Notes: generated by a model not told the origin, from the sequence alone. Shown: positions 1 to 6,562, numbered from the stretch's first letter. The stretch: DNA of 7,301 nt from Bacteroidales bacterium (GCA_021647685.1 JAKIUH010000215.1:1-7301); one strand, 5' to 3'. Program-made: numbers and translations.

Positions 1-262
1 GAAAGTAAAATTGGGGATAATGCCTAATTTTACCAAATCGGATAATAAAGGTTTGGGAGTGGATGCAGTTACTCCAAACGGACCTGCATTTAAAGGAGGA
101 ATGAAAAAAGGAGATGTGATTACAGCAATAGAGGGGGGAGAAATTCATAATATTTATGAATATATGAACCGTTTGGGAAAATTAAAGCCCGGACAAACTA
201 TTACGGTTGACGTGCTACGAAATGGTGAAAAACTTGTATTATTGATACAGTTAGATGAGTAA
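1..262 (+). CDS. C-terminal PDZ domain of an M28-family-like peptidase (5' partial)
   Basis: This is the tail of a gene entering from the left edge; the open frame runs from base 2 with no stop until TAA at 260-262. The visible 86 or so residues form one PDZ domain: a KLGIMP carboxylate-binding-loop-like start, then VDAVTPNGPAFKGGMKKGD, ITAIEGGEI, the helix NIYEYMNRLGKLKPGQTI, and the closing strands VDVLRNGEKLVLLIQL. The 'GGMKKGD.I.AI.G..I.NIYEYM.RL..LKPGQTI.V.VLRNG' pattern is what I know from the C-terminal PDZ of secreted Bacteroidetes M28 zinc aminopeptidases, where it probably positions substrate or anchors the enzyme. The catalytic metal-binding part lies outside the window, so the peptidase assignment rests on the PDZ resemblance; another PDZ protease such as a DegP or Ctp type is possible but fits less well. 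The TTG at 11 and ATG at 20 are internal codons, not starts. A strong terminator follows, so it is not co-transcribed with the cytochrome genes. Confidence 0.8.
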   Translation, partial: KVKLGIMPNFTKSDNKGLGVDAVTPNGPAFKGGMKKGDVITAIEGGEIHNIYEYMNRLGKLKPGQTITVDVLRNGEKLVLLIQLDE

Positions 263-326
263 ATTAATCTGCTTAAAGGCAGTTTTGAAGAGATAAATAA
301 CTTTGCTTAGTAAATTATCAGACCAG

Positions 327-371
327 GCAGTTTTAGTTTTTATTGAATAAAAGTTGAAACTGCTTTTTTTT
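327..371 (+). terminator. Strong rho-independent terminator after the PDZ/peptidase gene
   Basis: A 17-base arm starting GCAGTTTTAG (327-343) pairs with ATAAAAGTTGAAACTGC (347-363) across a three-base TGA loop. There are no mismatches in RNA and only three G-U pairs. Eight T residues follow directly (364-371). It lies 65 bases after the peptidase stop and before the NHL gene promoter, so it separates the two transcription units. Confidence 0.9.
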
Positions 372-401
372 GCATATCCTGTTCAAATCATTTTTTTATA
401 A

Positions 402-433
402 TTTGCACATTGTATTTTAAGGGCTTAACTTTG
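402..433 (+). promoter_or_regulatory. Bacteroidetes-type primary sigma promoter of the NHL gene
   Basis: TTTG at 402-405 and TAACTTTG at 426-433 are separated by 20 bases. This matches the Bacteroidetes -33/-7 consensus TTTG, 19-21 bases, TAnnTTTG. Transcription would start near 438-441, giving a leader of about 20 bases before ATG 460. It sits just downstream of the terminator at 327-371, as expected for a new transcription unit. Confidence 0.65.
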
Positions 434-459
434 CTGTTTAATCATATTATTTGAACCAC

Positions 460-1464
460 ATGTTTGGAAAATTTTGCTTAATCTTCGGTTTTTCAGTATT
501 TATTAGTTTTTATGTTATTTCTGCCCAAGAAAAAAAACAATCAAATGCACCTTATGTTCGATGGGTCAGTGAGTACCCTTCAGAAGAAAAAGTTCCTACA
601 AAATTTTCTAAACGTATCGGGAGGGTTCTTTTTGGTAAAGAGGACTTTGTTTTATCAAAACCATTTAATGTATTAGCTAAAAATCCTAGTGAATTTTGGA
701 TACTGGACCAAGGAAACGGAGCTATAGTTAAAATTAAAGAAAACACACTTGAAACCCCAAAATTTATATTTAAACAGTTAAAAGAATTTTCTTCTTTAGT
801 GGGTATTTGCATGTCAAAAGATGGAACTATTTTTTTTACCGATTCTCATTTAAAAAGTGTATATAAAATTGATTTTAATAAAAAGAAAATTTTACCTATA
901 AATAATACACTTGAATTAAATCAACCAACCGGTATAGCCTATTTCCCAAAAAATAATCAATTATGGGTAGTCGAAACAGGTGCGCACAGAATACTGGTAC
1001 TAGACGCGGATAACGGACAATTAATAAAAAAAATAGGAGGAAGAGGAACAGCAAATGGAGCATTTAATTTCCCAACTTTTATATGGATTGATGTTAAAGG
1101 AAATGTGTATATTGTTGATTCTATGAATTTTAGAATTCAAATTTTTAATTCAAAAGGTGAATTTGTTTCAACATTTGGACAAATTGGAGATGCATCCGGA
1201 TATATGGCCAGACCCAAAGGGATAGCTGTTGATTCTTTTGGAAATATTTATATTGCAGATGCTCTGTTTCATGTTGTCCAAGTTTTTGACCAAGCTGGTA
1301 ATTTTCTTTACAGGTTTGGAGAGCAAGGTCATGAAAAAGCTCAGTTCTGGATGCCCACAGGAATATATATTGATGAGAAAAATTACATTTATATTGCGGA
1401 TACTTACAATACCCGGATTCAAATATTTCAGTTGGTGAACGGTAAGTTGTTAAACAAAGAATAA
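460..1464 (+). CDS. Secreted NHL-repeat six-bladed beta-propeller protein
   Basis: The product is a 334-residue extracytoplasmic protein of unknown biochemical role. Residues 1-22 are a signal peptide (MFGKF, hydrophobic core, ending VISA before QEKK). The mature part has six propeller blades, at about residues 68-93, 113-138, 156-183, 205-240, 251-287 and 298-325. The last three are classic NHL repeats: a P-x-G/I-I-x-x-D phrase, G/N-x-I/V-Y-I-A/V-D, then R/V-I-Q-I/V-F and a GxFxxxFG turn. NHL propellers generally act as binding scaffolds; similar secreted ones often sit beside multihaem cytochrome genes, so a scaffold or partner role in electron transfer is plausible but inferred. I chose ATG 460 over the in-frame TTG at 451 because it gives the cleaner signal peptide and a sensible leader after the promoter; no Shine-Dalgarno is visible for either. 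No haem motif or enzyme signature is present. A 399-base gap separates it from the first cytochrome, so co-transcription is uncertain. Confidence 0.88.
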   Translation: MFGKFCLIFGFSVFISFYVISAQEKKQSNAPYVRWVSEYPSEEKVPTKFSKRIGRVLFGKEDFVLSKPFNVLAKNPSEFWILDQGNGAIVKIKENTLETPKFIFKQLKEFSSLVGICMSKDGTIFFTDSHLKSVYKIDFNKKKILPINNTLELNQPTGIAYFPKNNQLWVVETGAHRILVLDADNGQLIKKIGGRGTANGAFNFPTFIWIDVKGNVYIVDSMNFRIQIFNSKGEFVSTFGQIGDASGYMARPKGIAVDSFGNIYIADALFHVVQVFDQAGNFLYRFGEQGHEKAQFWMPTGIYIDEKNYIYIADTYNTRIQIFQLVNGKLLNKE

Positions 1465-1517
1465 TTATATTCCAAATAGTTGTTGCTTATATAGAGAGGT
1501 GTATCAAAAATTCCCCC

Positions 1518-1536
1518 GCTGGGTTATATCACCCAT
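1518..1536. repeat. 19-base word repeated in inverted orientation at 6516-6534; possible weak terminator
   Basis: GCTGGGTTATATCACCCAT matches the reverse complement of 6516-6534 at 17 of 19 positions. Within it TGGGT and ACCCA (1520-1524, 1531-1535) can form a five-pair hairpin followed by TTTTATGTTTCTT, so it may act as a weak terminator for the NHL gene. The other copy is the left arm of the hairpin after the sigma-54 activator gene. The two copies flank the cytochrome, kinase and regulator genes in opposite orientations. Confidence 0.4.
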
Positions 1537-1542
1537 TTTATG

Positions 1543-1573
1543 TTTCTTATGCCCCACTATTTTTGTATATTTG
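1543..1573 (+). promoter_or_regulatory. Weak promoter candidate upstream of the first cytochrome
   Basis: TATATTTG at 1566-1573 fits the TAnnTTTG -7 box exactly. The element 19 bases upstream is TTTC (1543-1546) rather than TTTG. An overlapping TATTTTTG at 1558-1565 also fits the -7 box but lacks a -33 partner. Use of this site would give a leader of about 280 bases before ATG 1864, which is long. AT-rich sequence yields such matches by chance. Confidence 0.25.
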
Positions 1574-1592
1574 CTTATCCTAAAATCTATTT

Positions 1593-1778
1593 TTACTCTA
1601 TTGTTAGTTTTAATTTATTGTTTATTAGTGTATTGCGTTTTGTTTTGCCGGCGTTTTCATATATTGATTTATTAGGCATAATATATGTTATACTACATTT
1701 TTGACAGGAGATTTTTTTGGTGTACAAAATTATTATAGTATGAAACATCCATCCGCCAGCTGGCGGACACAGGGGCAT
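1593..1778 (-). pseudogene. Possible decayed GIY-YIG endonuclease remnant
   Basis: A 61-codon minus-strand frame reads CPPAGGW, then MFHTIIILYTKKI, then QKCSITYIMPNKS and IYENAGKTKRNT. Small Bacteroidetes GIY-YIG nucleases follow the plan MFxxYILYSxKI, then KYYIGYTxxxxxR, then LYEHNAGKTKST, and the spacing here corresponds closely. The catalytic tyrosine/glycine core appears damaged: the KYYIGY segment reads KCSITY, the key Arg is not evident, and the C-terminal basic part is missing. CPPAGGW arises from the palindrome 1752-1767, which I associate with the upstream region of such small genes. I cannot run an alignment, so this is resemblance only; a chance frame is quite possible. Confidence 0.3.
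1752..1767. repeat. Perfect 16-base palindrome, TCCGCCAGCTGGCGGA
   Basis: This GC-rich perfect palindrome stands out in otherwise AT-rich sequence. It resembles dispersed CCGCCAGCTGGCGG-type palindromes that I associate with Bacteroidetes intergenic regions. It lies about 100 bases before the cytochrome start and overlaps the start of the suspected GIY-YIG remnant. It has no T-tract, so it is not a standard terminator; a repeat-element end or a protein-binding dyad are the alternatives. Confidence 0.6.
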
Positions 1779-1863
1779 GATTATTTAGGAGCAAAAATAA
1801 GCGAAGCCCTAGATATTAGTGGATGTTCCATGAGACCATTAAAAATAATTAAAAAATAAACTC

Positions 1864-3549
1864 ATGAAAAGAGCCGGTTTTATCATATTAAATGTATTTG
1901 TTTTTACTTTATTTGTTAATGCACAATCTGTGGTAAGTAGTTTGCATAATTTATCGGTAAGTAGTCCGGGTACAATTAAAGCCACATCGGAGTCAGAAGT
2001 GTGTATTTTTTGCCATACACCGCATAACTCAAACCCAATGGGACCATTGTGGAATCGCGATGACCCGGGCTCTGTTTATGTATTGTATGATAATACGGTA
2101 AGTAATACATTTTTGGCAACACCCGGTCAGCCTGATGGTGCTTCATTATTGTGTTTGTCTTGTCATGATGGAACCACTGCATTAGGAAAAGTAAGAAGTA
2201 AAACTGTTGATATTCAATTTGTTGGAAATAATAATATTGTTTCAGGAAGTAAAAATTTCACCACCGACCTTTCGGACGATCATCCGGTTTCTTTTGTCTA
2301 TAATTCATCTTTGGCTTCCGCCGATGGGCAATTAAAATATCCGCCCCTGAACCCTTCAAAAGTTGATAATAATGGTAAATTACAATGTACGTCATGTCAT
2401 GATCCGCATAATAATACCTATCAAAAATTTCTTTTAACAACTACGAGTTATTCAAATTTGTGTTTTAATTGCCATGATCGGAATTATTGGACTACCTCAA
2501 CCCATCAAAGTTCATCGGCAACATGGAATGGTTCAGGTACAAACCCTTGGGCACATATTGAAACTCCATATCCTACGGTTGCTGAAAATGCTTGTGCAAG
2601 TTGCCACAATACGCACAATGCTAATGGTAAAGCGCGCTTATTAAAGTCTAATTTTGAGGAAAATAATTGTTTAGATTGTCATAATGGAAATGTTGCAAAT
2701 ACTGATATTGAAGCGGAAGTGAATAAAGCTTATCGTCATAATGTATTTGCTTATAATCAAATACATACTCCTGTTGAAGATGCAGACCCCCAAGTTACTC
2801 ATGTGGAATGTACAGATTGTCATAATCCGCATGCAGTAAATAATTCAACGGCTTCTGCACCTAATGCAAATGGTTTTCTTGCCGGAGTTAGGGGTATTAA
2901 CCAAAGTGGTAGTCCGGTAAATAGTATTCAATATGAATATGAGCTTTGCTATCGTTGTCATGCTGATAATCCTGTTGTAGGAAGTGCTACCAATCGTCTT
3001 ATTGCACAAGCAAATGTTCGGCTTGAATTTGATTTAAGTAATCCTTCTTTTCATCCCGTTGGAGGACCCGGAAAAAACAGTAATGTTCCAAGTTTAATAG
3101 CCCCCTTAAATGAGTCGAGTGTAATTTATTGTAGTGATTGTCATGCGAGTAATGGCAACGGTTCACCGGCAGGTCCTCATGGTTCTATATACCCGAATAT
3201 ATTAAAATACCGTTATGAAACAGCTGATTATACAAAGGAGTCATATTCAAATTATGAACTTTGTTATCGTTGCCATAGTCGTACTTCAATACTTAATGAC
3301 GAATCGTTTACAGAGCATCGAAAACATGTACTTAAAGAAGATGCTCCTTGTAATGCTTGTCATGACCCACACGGTATTAGTAGTAGTCAAGGAAATACAA
3401 CAAATAATTCACATTTAATTAATTTTGATGTAAATATTGTTCAGCCGAGAAATGGAGTTATTCGTTTTGTAAAAACGGGCACTAATAGTGGTTACTGTTT
3501 ATTGCGTTGTCATGGTGAGAATCATAAAATGGGTATGCGATATCCATAG
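1864..3549 (+). CDS. Secreted multihaem c-type cytochrome (11 CxxCH plus one CxxxCH)
   Basis: This 561-residue electron-transfer protein is exported by a signal peptide (residues 1-20, MKRAGF, hydrophobic core, VNA before QSVV). Eleven CxxCH haem-attachment motifs begin at Cys 47, 97, 175, 200, 244, 269, 316, 362, 423, 467 and 496. A twelfth site at 545-550 reads CLLRCH, with three residues between the cysteines. Several motifs are followed by a nearby His (HTPH, HDPH, HNTH, HNPH), the plan of the doubled-CxxCH, cytochrome c3/c7-like class, where such histidines serve as distal ligands. The opening SLHNLS...GTIKA...EVCIFCHTPHN is a recognised start in this class. Haems would be attached after export, so the protein works outside the inner membrane; no lipobox or transmembrane anchor is seen. 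The electron donor and acceptor are unknown. The haem kinase gene follows after 33 bases with no terminator between, suggesting one operon. The ATG 1864 start is fixed by the signal peptide. Confidence 0.93.
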   Translation: MKRAGFIILNVFVFTLFVNAQSVVSSLHNLSVSSPGTIKATSESEVCIFCHTPHNSNPMGPLWNRDDPGSVYVLYDNTVSNTFLATPGQPDGASLLCLSCHDGTTALGKVRSKTVDIQFVGNNNIVSGSKNFTTDLSDDHPVSFVYNSSLASADGQLKYPPLNPSKVDNNGKLQCTSCHDPHNNTYQKFLLTTTSYSNLCFNCHDRNYWTTSTHQSSSATWNGSGTNPWAHIETPYPTVAENACASCHNTHNANGKARLLKSNFEENNCLDCHNGNVANTDIEAEVNKAYRHNVFAYNQIHTPVEDADPQVTHVECTDCHNPHAVNNSTASAPNANGFLAGVRGINQSGSPVNSIQYEYELCYRCHADNPVVGSATNRLIAQANVRLEFDLSNPSFHPVGGPGKNSNVPSLIAPLNESSVIYCSDCHASNGNGSPAGPHGSIYPNILKYRYETADYTKESYSNYELCYRCHSRTSILNDESFTEHRKHVLKEDAPCNACHDPHGISSSQGNTTNNSHLINFDVNIVQPRNGVIRFVKTGTNSGYCLLRCHGENHKMGMRYP

Positions 3550-3582
3550 TAAATTAGCTTATTAAATTTATAAAATTAACGT

Positions 3583-5055
3583 ATGACAAAGATATATTCT
3601 TTTCGGTTTAAAATTACTATTGCACTGGTTGTTGCAATAGTTTCCATATCTTTTGTCTCATTTTACCTTTATGATAAATTTTTAACCGAAAGAATTTATA
3701 AAACTACCGAAAATAGCATTATTGGAGTGCTGCATTTTTTAAAAGATCAGTATTATCATACAGAGCATGGTGAGGGATCGCCTATAAAATTGATAAAAGG
3801 TATAAACGGACATAAATGGGTACTGAATACTTATTTAGCCGATTCGTTGGGGAAAATTGTTTATGTTTCTGATTCATCGGTATTAAATAAAGAGAATGAA
3901 CCACTTAAGCAATTAAACCTCTTGGATAAAGAGGTTACCGTTGAAGAGTTCAAAAATGCACAGGTACCTTTTACCCGTGTTTATTTAAAAATGCAAAATA
4001 ACGAAAAATGTTACTCCTGTCATGATGAAGAGACAAAAACACTAGGATATACGGTTTATGATGTTTCAATGCAGGAAGTTGAAAAGAATAAAGCTTTTAC
4101 ATTAAAGTTCAGTATCTTTTTTACATTTCTACTGATACTAATGATTGGAGCTTTAATTAGTTCCATGCATTATCGTTTTGTAAAAAAATCTTTATCTCAT
4201 TTTCAATCAAAAATTGAAAAAATAAATGAGGGAGATTTGGATGAACGGGTAATTATACCTGAGTCAAAAGAGTTGGGACAATTGGGCAAAGATTTTAACA
4301 AAATGCTGGATAATTTTCAAAATACCCAGAAGAAATTATTAATTTGCCATAGGCGAGAGTTGATGAATAATAAGAAATTAGCTACCGTAGGTGAAATGGC
4401 AGCCCGGCTTGCCCACGAAATCAGAAATCCTATTACCGGAATTGCAAATGCTATTGAAATTATTGTTGATGAAATTCAGGACGAACAAAACAAACCTATT
4501 TTAGAAGAGATTCAACGGCAGGCAAATCGTGTTAATTCTGCTGTTTCTAATTTACTAATTTATTCTCATTCAAAAGAACTTCAAGTACATGAAGGAAACA
4601 TTAATGTATTGGTTAAATCATTAATTTTGTTTTTAAAAAGCCAGGATCACAATAAATCAATTAAATTTAATTTGAATTTGCAGCCAAAGATTCCGGTATT
4701 TAAATTTGATCACGAAAAAATTGAGAATGCTCTTTTAAATTTAGGTTTAAATGCAATCCAAGCAATTCCAAAAGAAGGAAGCATTACCTATACAACAAAA
4801 TATGATGCTGAACAAAGACAGGTGATTATTAAAGTTGAGGATACAGGAACAGGAATTCCCGGAGAAATATTACCCAAGATTTTTAGCCCTTTTTATACTA
4901 CCAGGACTGAGGGTACAGGATTAGGGCTGGCAATTGTAAAAGATATTATTGATAAACATCAGGGAGATATTCGGGTAGAAACAAAATATAGAAAAGGAAG
5001 TATTTTTACCATATCTTTACCGGTTGATTTTAGACCTTTGTTGGGAGATTATTGA
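3583..5055 (+). CDS. Membrane sensor histidine kinase with a periplasmic haem-c sensor domain
   Basis: This 490-residue protein is a transmembrane kinase. TM1 is at about residues 9-30, a periplasmic sensor at 31-173, TM2 at about 174-195, a HAMP linker at about 196-250, then an NtrB-like kinase core. The sensor ends with CYSCH (143-147), a single c-type haem site about 27 residues before TM2, so haem would sit near the outer membrane-proximal surface and could sense redox state or a ligand such as NO, CO or O2. The core is intact: phospho-accepting His278 in AHEIRNP, N box with Asn386/Asn390, G1 DTGTG (420-424), F box FSPFYTT (434-440) and G2 GTGLGLAI (444-451). Haem-bearing periplasmic sensors are known in Geobacter signalling proteins and in DUF3365-like domains; I cannot assign the exact family. 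It lies 33 bases after the cytochrome and 82 before the cognate NtrC-type regulator. Confidence 0.93.
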   Translation: MTKIYSFRFKITIALVVAIVSISFVSFYLYDKFLTERIYKTTENSIIGVLHFLKDQYYHTEHGEGSPIKLIKGINGHKWVLNTYLADSLGKIVYVSDSSVLNKENEPLKQLNLLDKEVTVEEFKNAQVPFTRVYLKMQNNEKCYSCHDEETKTLGYTVYDVSMQEVEKNKAFTLKFSIFFTFLLILMIGALISSMHYRFVKKSLSHFQSKIEKINEGDLDERVIIPESKELGQLGKDFNKMLDNFQNTQKKLLICHRRELMNNKKLATVGEMAARLAHEIRNPITGIANAIEIIVDEIQDEQNKPILEEIQRQANRVNSAVSNLLIYSHSKELQVHEGNINVLVKSLILFLKSQDHNKSIKFNLNLQPKIPVFKFDHEKIENALLNLGLNAIQAIPKEGSITYTTKYDAEQRQVIIKVEDTGTGIPGEILPKIFSPFYTTRTEGTGLGLAIVKDIIDKHQGDIRVETKYRKGSIFTISLPVDFRPLLGDY

Positions 5056-5092
5056 TTAAAATGTCCTTTATAAATAAGGATAGACCTTTGTT
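5031..5092 (+). repeat. Two copies of TAGACCTTTGTT spaced 50 bases apart
   Basis: Identical 12-base words lie at 5031-5042 (inside the last codons of the kinase gene) and at 5081-5092 (in the gap before the regulator). The second copy is preceded by a small hairpin, TCCTT/AAGGA, at 5064-5080 with a seven-base loop. It may be a trace of a short duplication of the gene end, or a chance repeat. The 82-base gap 5056-5137 shows no strong promoter or terminator, which supports co-transcription of kinase and regulator. Confidence 0.45.
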
Positions 5093-5137
5093 TATTCATA
5101 ATCTGAATATATTATAAACCTATATAATTTATGTCAA

Positions 5138-6511
5138 ATGACACCCTTAAAAATTTTAGTTATTGACGATGAGAAGCTTATACGCTGGTCTTTTGATAAG
5201 CAATTAGCCGCAAAAGGGCATAAAGTTTATACAGCTGAGAGTGGAAGGGAAGGTTTAAAATTATTTGAAAAGTATTATCCTGATTTAGTTTTTGTGGATA
5301 ACAGGCTGCCTGAAATGTTGGGCTTAGAGGTGATTAAGGAAATAAAAGCTATTGATGAAGATGTAGTAATTGTGTTTATGACTGCCTATGGAAGTATTGA
5401 AACAGCTGTTGAAGCAATGAAGCTAGGTGCTTTTGAGTATATAAAAAAACCTTTTTCTTTTGATGAAATTCATATCATCATCGAAAATGTTATTAGCAAA
5501 ATAAATATTAATAAAGAAATCAGATTATTAAGAAGGCAACAAAGTGATAAGTTCACTTTTGACGATATTGTTTGTGAATCGAGTGATATTAAACGAATTA
5601 TTAATATATCAAAGAAAATTGCCAAGACAGAAACTACAACCATTTTACTTTTAGGCGAAAGTGGTACAGGGAAAGATATTTTTGCAAGGTCTATTCATAA
5701 TGAAAGTAACCGTAAAGACAAACCTTTTGTTACCATTAATTGTTCTGCACTTCCTGAAACACTGCTGGAAAGTGAATTGTTTGGACATGAAAAAGGTGCT
5801 TTTACCGATGCAAAAAACATGAAAAAAGGACTGTTTGAAATTGCAGAAAACGGTACCGTATTTTTAGATGAAATAGGAGAAATAAATCTTGCAACTCAAG
5901 TGAAACTCCTGGGTGTACTTGAAAACCGAAATGTTCGCAGATTGGGTGGCACAAGGGATATTCCTGTAAATGCACGAATTATTGCAGCTACCAATAAAGA
6001 TCTGCTCAAATCAGTTGAAGAAAAAACTTTTAGGGAAGACCTGTATTATCGCTTAAAAGTTTTTCAAATAACAATTCCTCCTTTACGAGAACGTAAAGAG
6101 GATGTTCCCGCCTTAGCAAATCATTTTATTAGATTGTTTAATTCGCAGTTTGGCAAAAGAGTACAGCCAATTGATGAAAAAGTAATACAAGCATTGGTAC
6201 AATATAACTGGCCGGGAAATGTTCGCGAATTAAGAAATGTAATGGAACGTGCGGTTATTCTTGAAAGCAATAATACCATTAGTATTAAAGATTTACCTCG
6301 TGAAATTAGAGATTTAAAACCTGCTTCAGAACATGTGAATAATACATATAATTTTAAACTTCCAGAACAAGGGATTTCCTTGTATGACCTTGAAAAACAG
6401 GTGATTGAACAAGCTCTTCAAAAAACAAATTATAATCAAACACGCGCTTCAAAGCTACTGGGTATTTCAAGAGATACATTAAGATATAAACAAAAGAAGT
6501 ACGGAATTTAA
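5138..6511 (+). CDS. NtrC-family sigma-54-dependent response regulator
   Basis: This 457-residue cytoplasmic activator receives phosphate from the adjacent kinase and remodels sigma-54 RNA polymerase at target promoters. The receiver domain is at residues 4-118 with acidic Asp10/Asp11, phospho-acceptor Asp54 (VFVDNRLP), Thr82 and Lys104. The AAA+ domain at about 141-375 has Walker A GESGTGKD (173-180), the sigma-54 contact loop GAFTDA (220-225), Walker B VFLDEIGE (241-248), the REDLYYRL arginine region (299-306) and the sensor II WPGNVREL (358-365). A Fis-type helix-turn-helix closes the protein (about 430-455, NQTRASKLLGISRDTLRYKQ). All catalytic features are present, so it should be a working activator. 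ATG 5138 is chosen because the ATG at 5131 is in another frame that stops after a few codons. Its placement between two multihaem cytochrome genes suggests that it controls one or both. Confidence 0.95.
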   Translation: MTPLKILVIDDEKLIRWSFDKQLAAKGHKVYTAESGREGLKLFEKYYPDLVFVDNRLPEMLGLEVIKEIKAIDEDVVIVFMTAYGSIETAVEAMKLGAFEYIKKPFSFDEIHIIIENVISKININKEIRLLRRQQSDKFTFDDIVCESSDIKRIINISKKIAKTETTTILLLGESGTGKDIFARSIHNESNRKDKPFVTINCSALPETLLESELFGHEKGAFTDAKNMKKGLFEIAENGTVFLDEIGEINLATQVKLLGVLENRNVRRLGGTRDIPVNARIIAATNKDLLKSVEEKTFREDLYYRLKVFQITIPPLRERKEDVPALANHFIRLFNSQFGKRVQPIDEKVIQALVQYNWPGNVRELRNVMERAVILESNNTISIKDLPREIRDLKPASEHVNNTYNFKLPEQGISLYDLEKQVIEQALQKTNYNQTRASKLLGISRDTLRYKQKKYGI

Positions 6512-6513
6512 CT

Positions 6514-6560
6514 ACATGGGGGATTTAACCCAGCCTAATGGGTTATTTCCCTCATGTTTT
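6514..6560 (+). terminator. Long hairpin terminator after the sigma-54 activator
   Basis: The 19-base arm ACATGGGGGATTTAACCCA (6514-6532) pairs with 6539-6557 across a six-base GCCTAA loop. There are two T-T mismatches and one G-U pair. A short TTTT tract ends it (6557-6560). It starts three bases after the stop codon, a normal place for a transcript end. The short T tract is weak, but a second hairpin follows. Bases 6516-6534 match an inverted copy at 1518-1536. Confidence 0.7.
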
Positions 6561-6562
6561 AC

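Larger units (their letters stand above)
1465..1863. other. 399-base intergenic region with repeats and gene debris
   Basis: I see no convincing intact gene here. From left to right it holds a small GGGT/ACCC hairpin at 1520-1535, a weak Bacteroidetes-type promoter candidate at 1543-1573, two TATTGTT words (1599-1605, 1616-1622), a possible decayed GIY-YIG frame on the minus strand (1593-1778), and a perfect 16-base palindrome (1752-1767) with weaker pairing arms around it. The final 30 bases before the cytochrome start are A-rich, as is usual for Bacteroidetes leaders, and lack a Shine-Dalgarno sequence. The promoter of the first cytochrome must lie here unless the NHL transcript reads through. 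Confidence 0.6.

Noticed and set aside
552..812. Minus-strand open frame inside the NHL gene
   Set aside because: It lies opposite a well-supported coding region with clear NHL repeats and shows no family signature; it is a reading-frame shadow.
1168..1438. Open frames on both strands in the 3' half of the NHL gene
   Set aside because: Both overlap the propeller repeats in other frames and have no domain of their own.
1701..1736. TTGACA at 1701-1706 with TATTAT at 1731-1736 as an E. coli-like promoter
   Set aside because: The spacing of 24 bases is too long, and the E. coli consensus is not the rule in Bacteroidota.
1740..1859. 39-codon plus-strand frame ending four bases before the first cytochrome
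   Set aside because: It reads through the palindrome 1752-1767, has no recognisable family features, signal peptide or nearby ribosome binding site, and overlaps the suspected minus-strand remnant. Its placement like a leader peptide is noted but not enough to call a gene.
1976..2440. Two minus-strand frames inside the first cytochrome
   Set aside because: They overlap regions coding for haem motifs on the plus strand and have no independent support.
2931..3280. Repeated YELCYRCH segments in the cytochrome considered as a DNA repeat
   Set aside because: The similarity is a protein-level repeat of haem modules common in multihaem cytochromes; the DNA differs, and there is no array or mobile element.
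3215..3418. Plus-strand frame inside the first cytochrome in another frame
   Set aside because: It lies wholly within the cytochrome, where the in-frame reading holds several haem motifs; the alternative reading is featureless.
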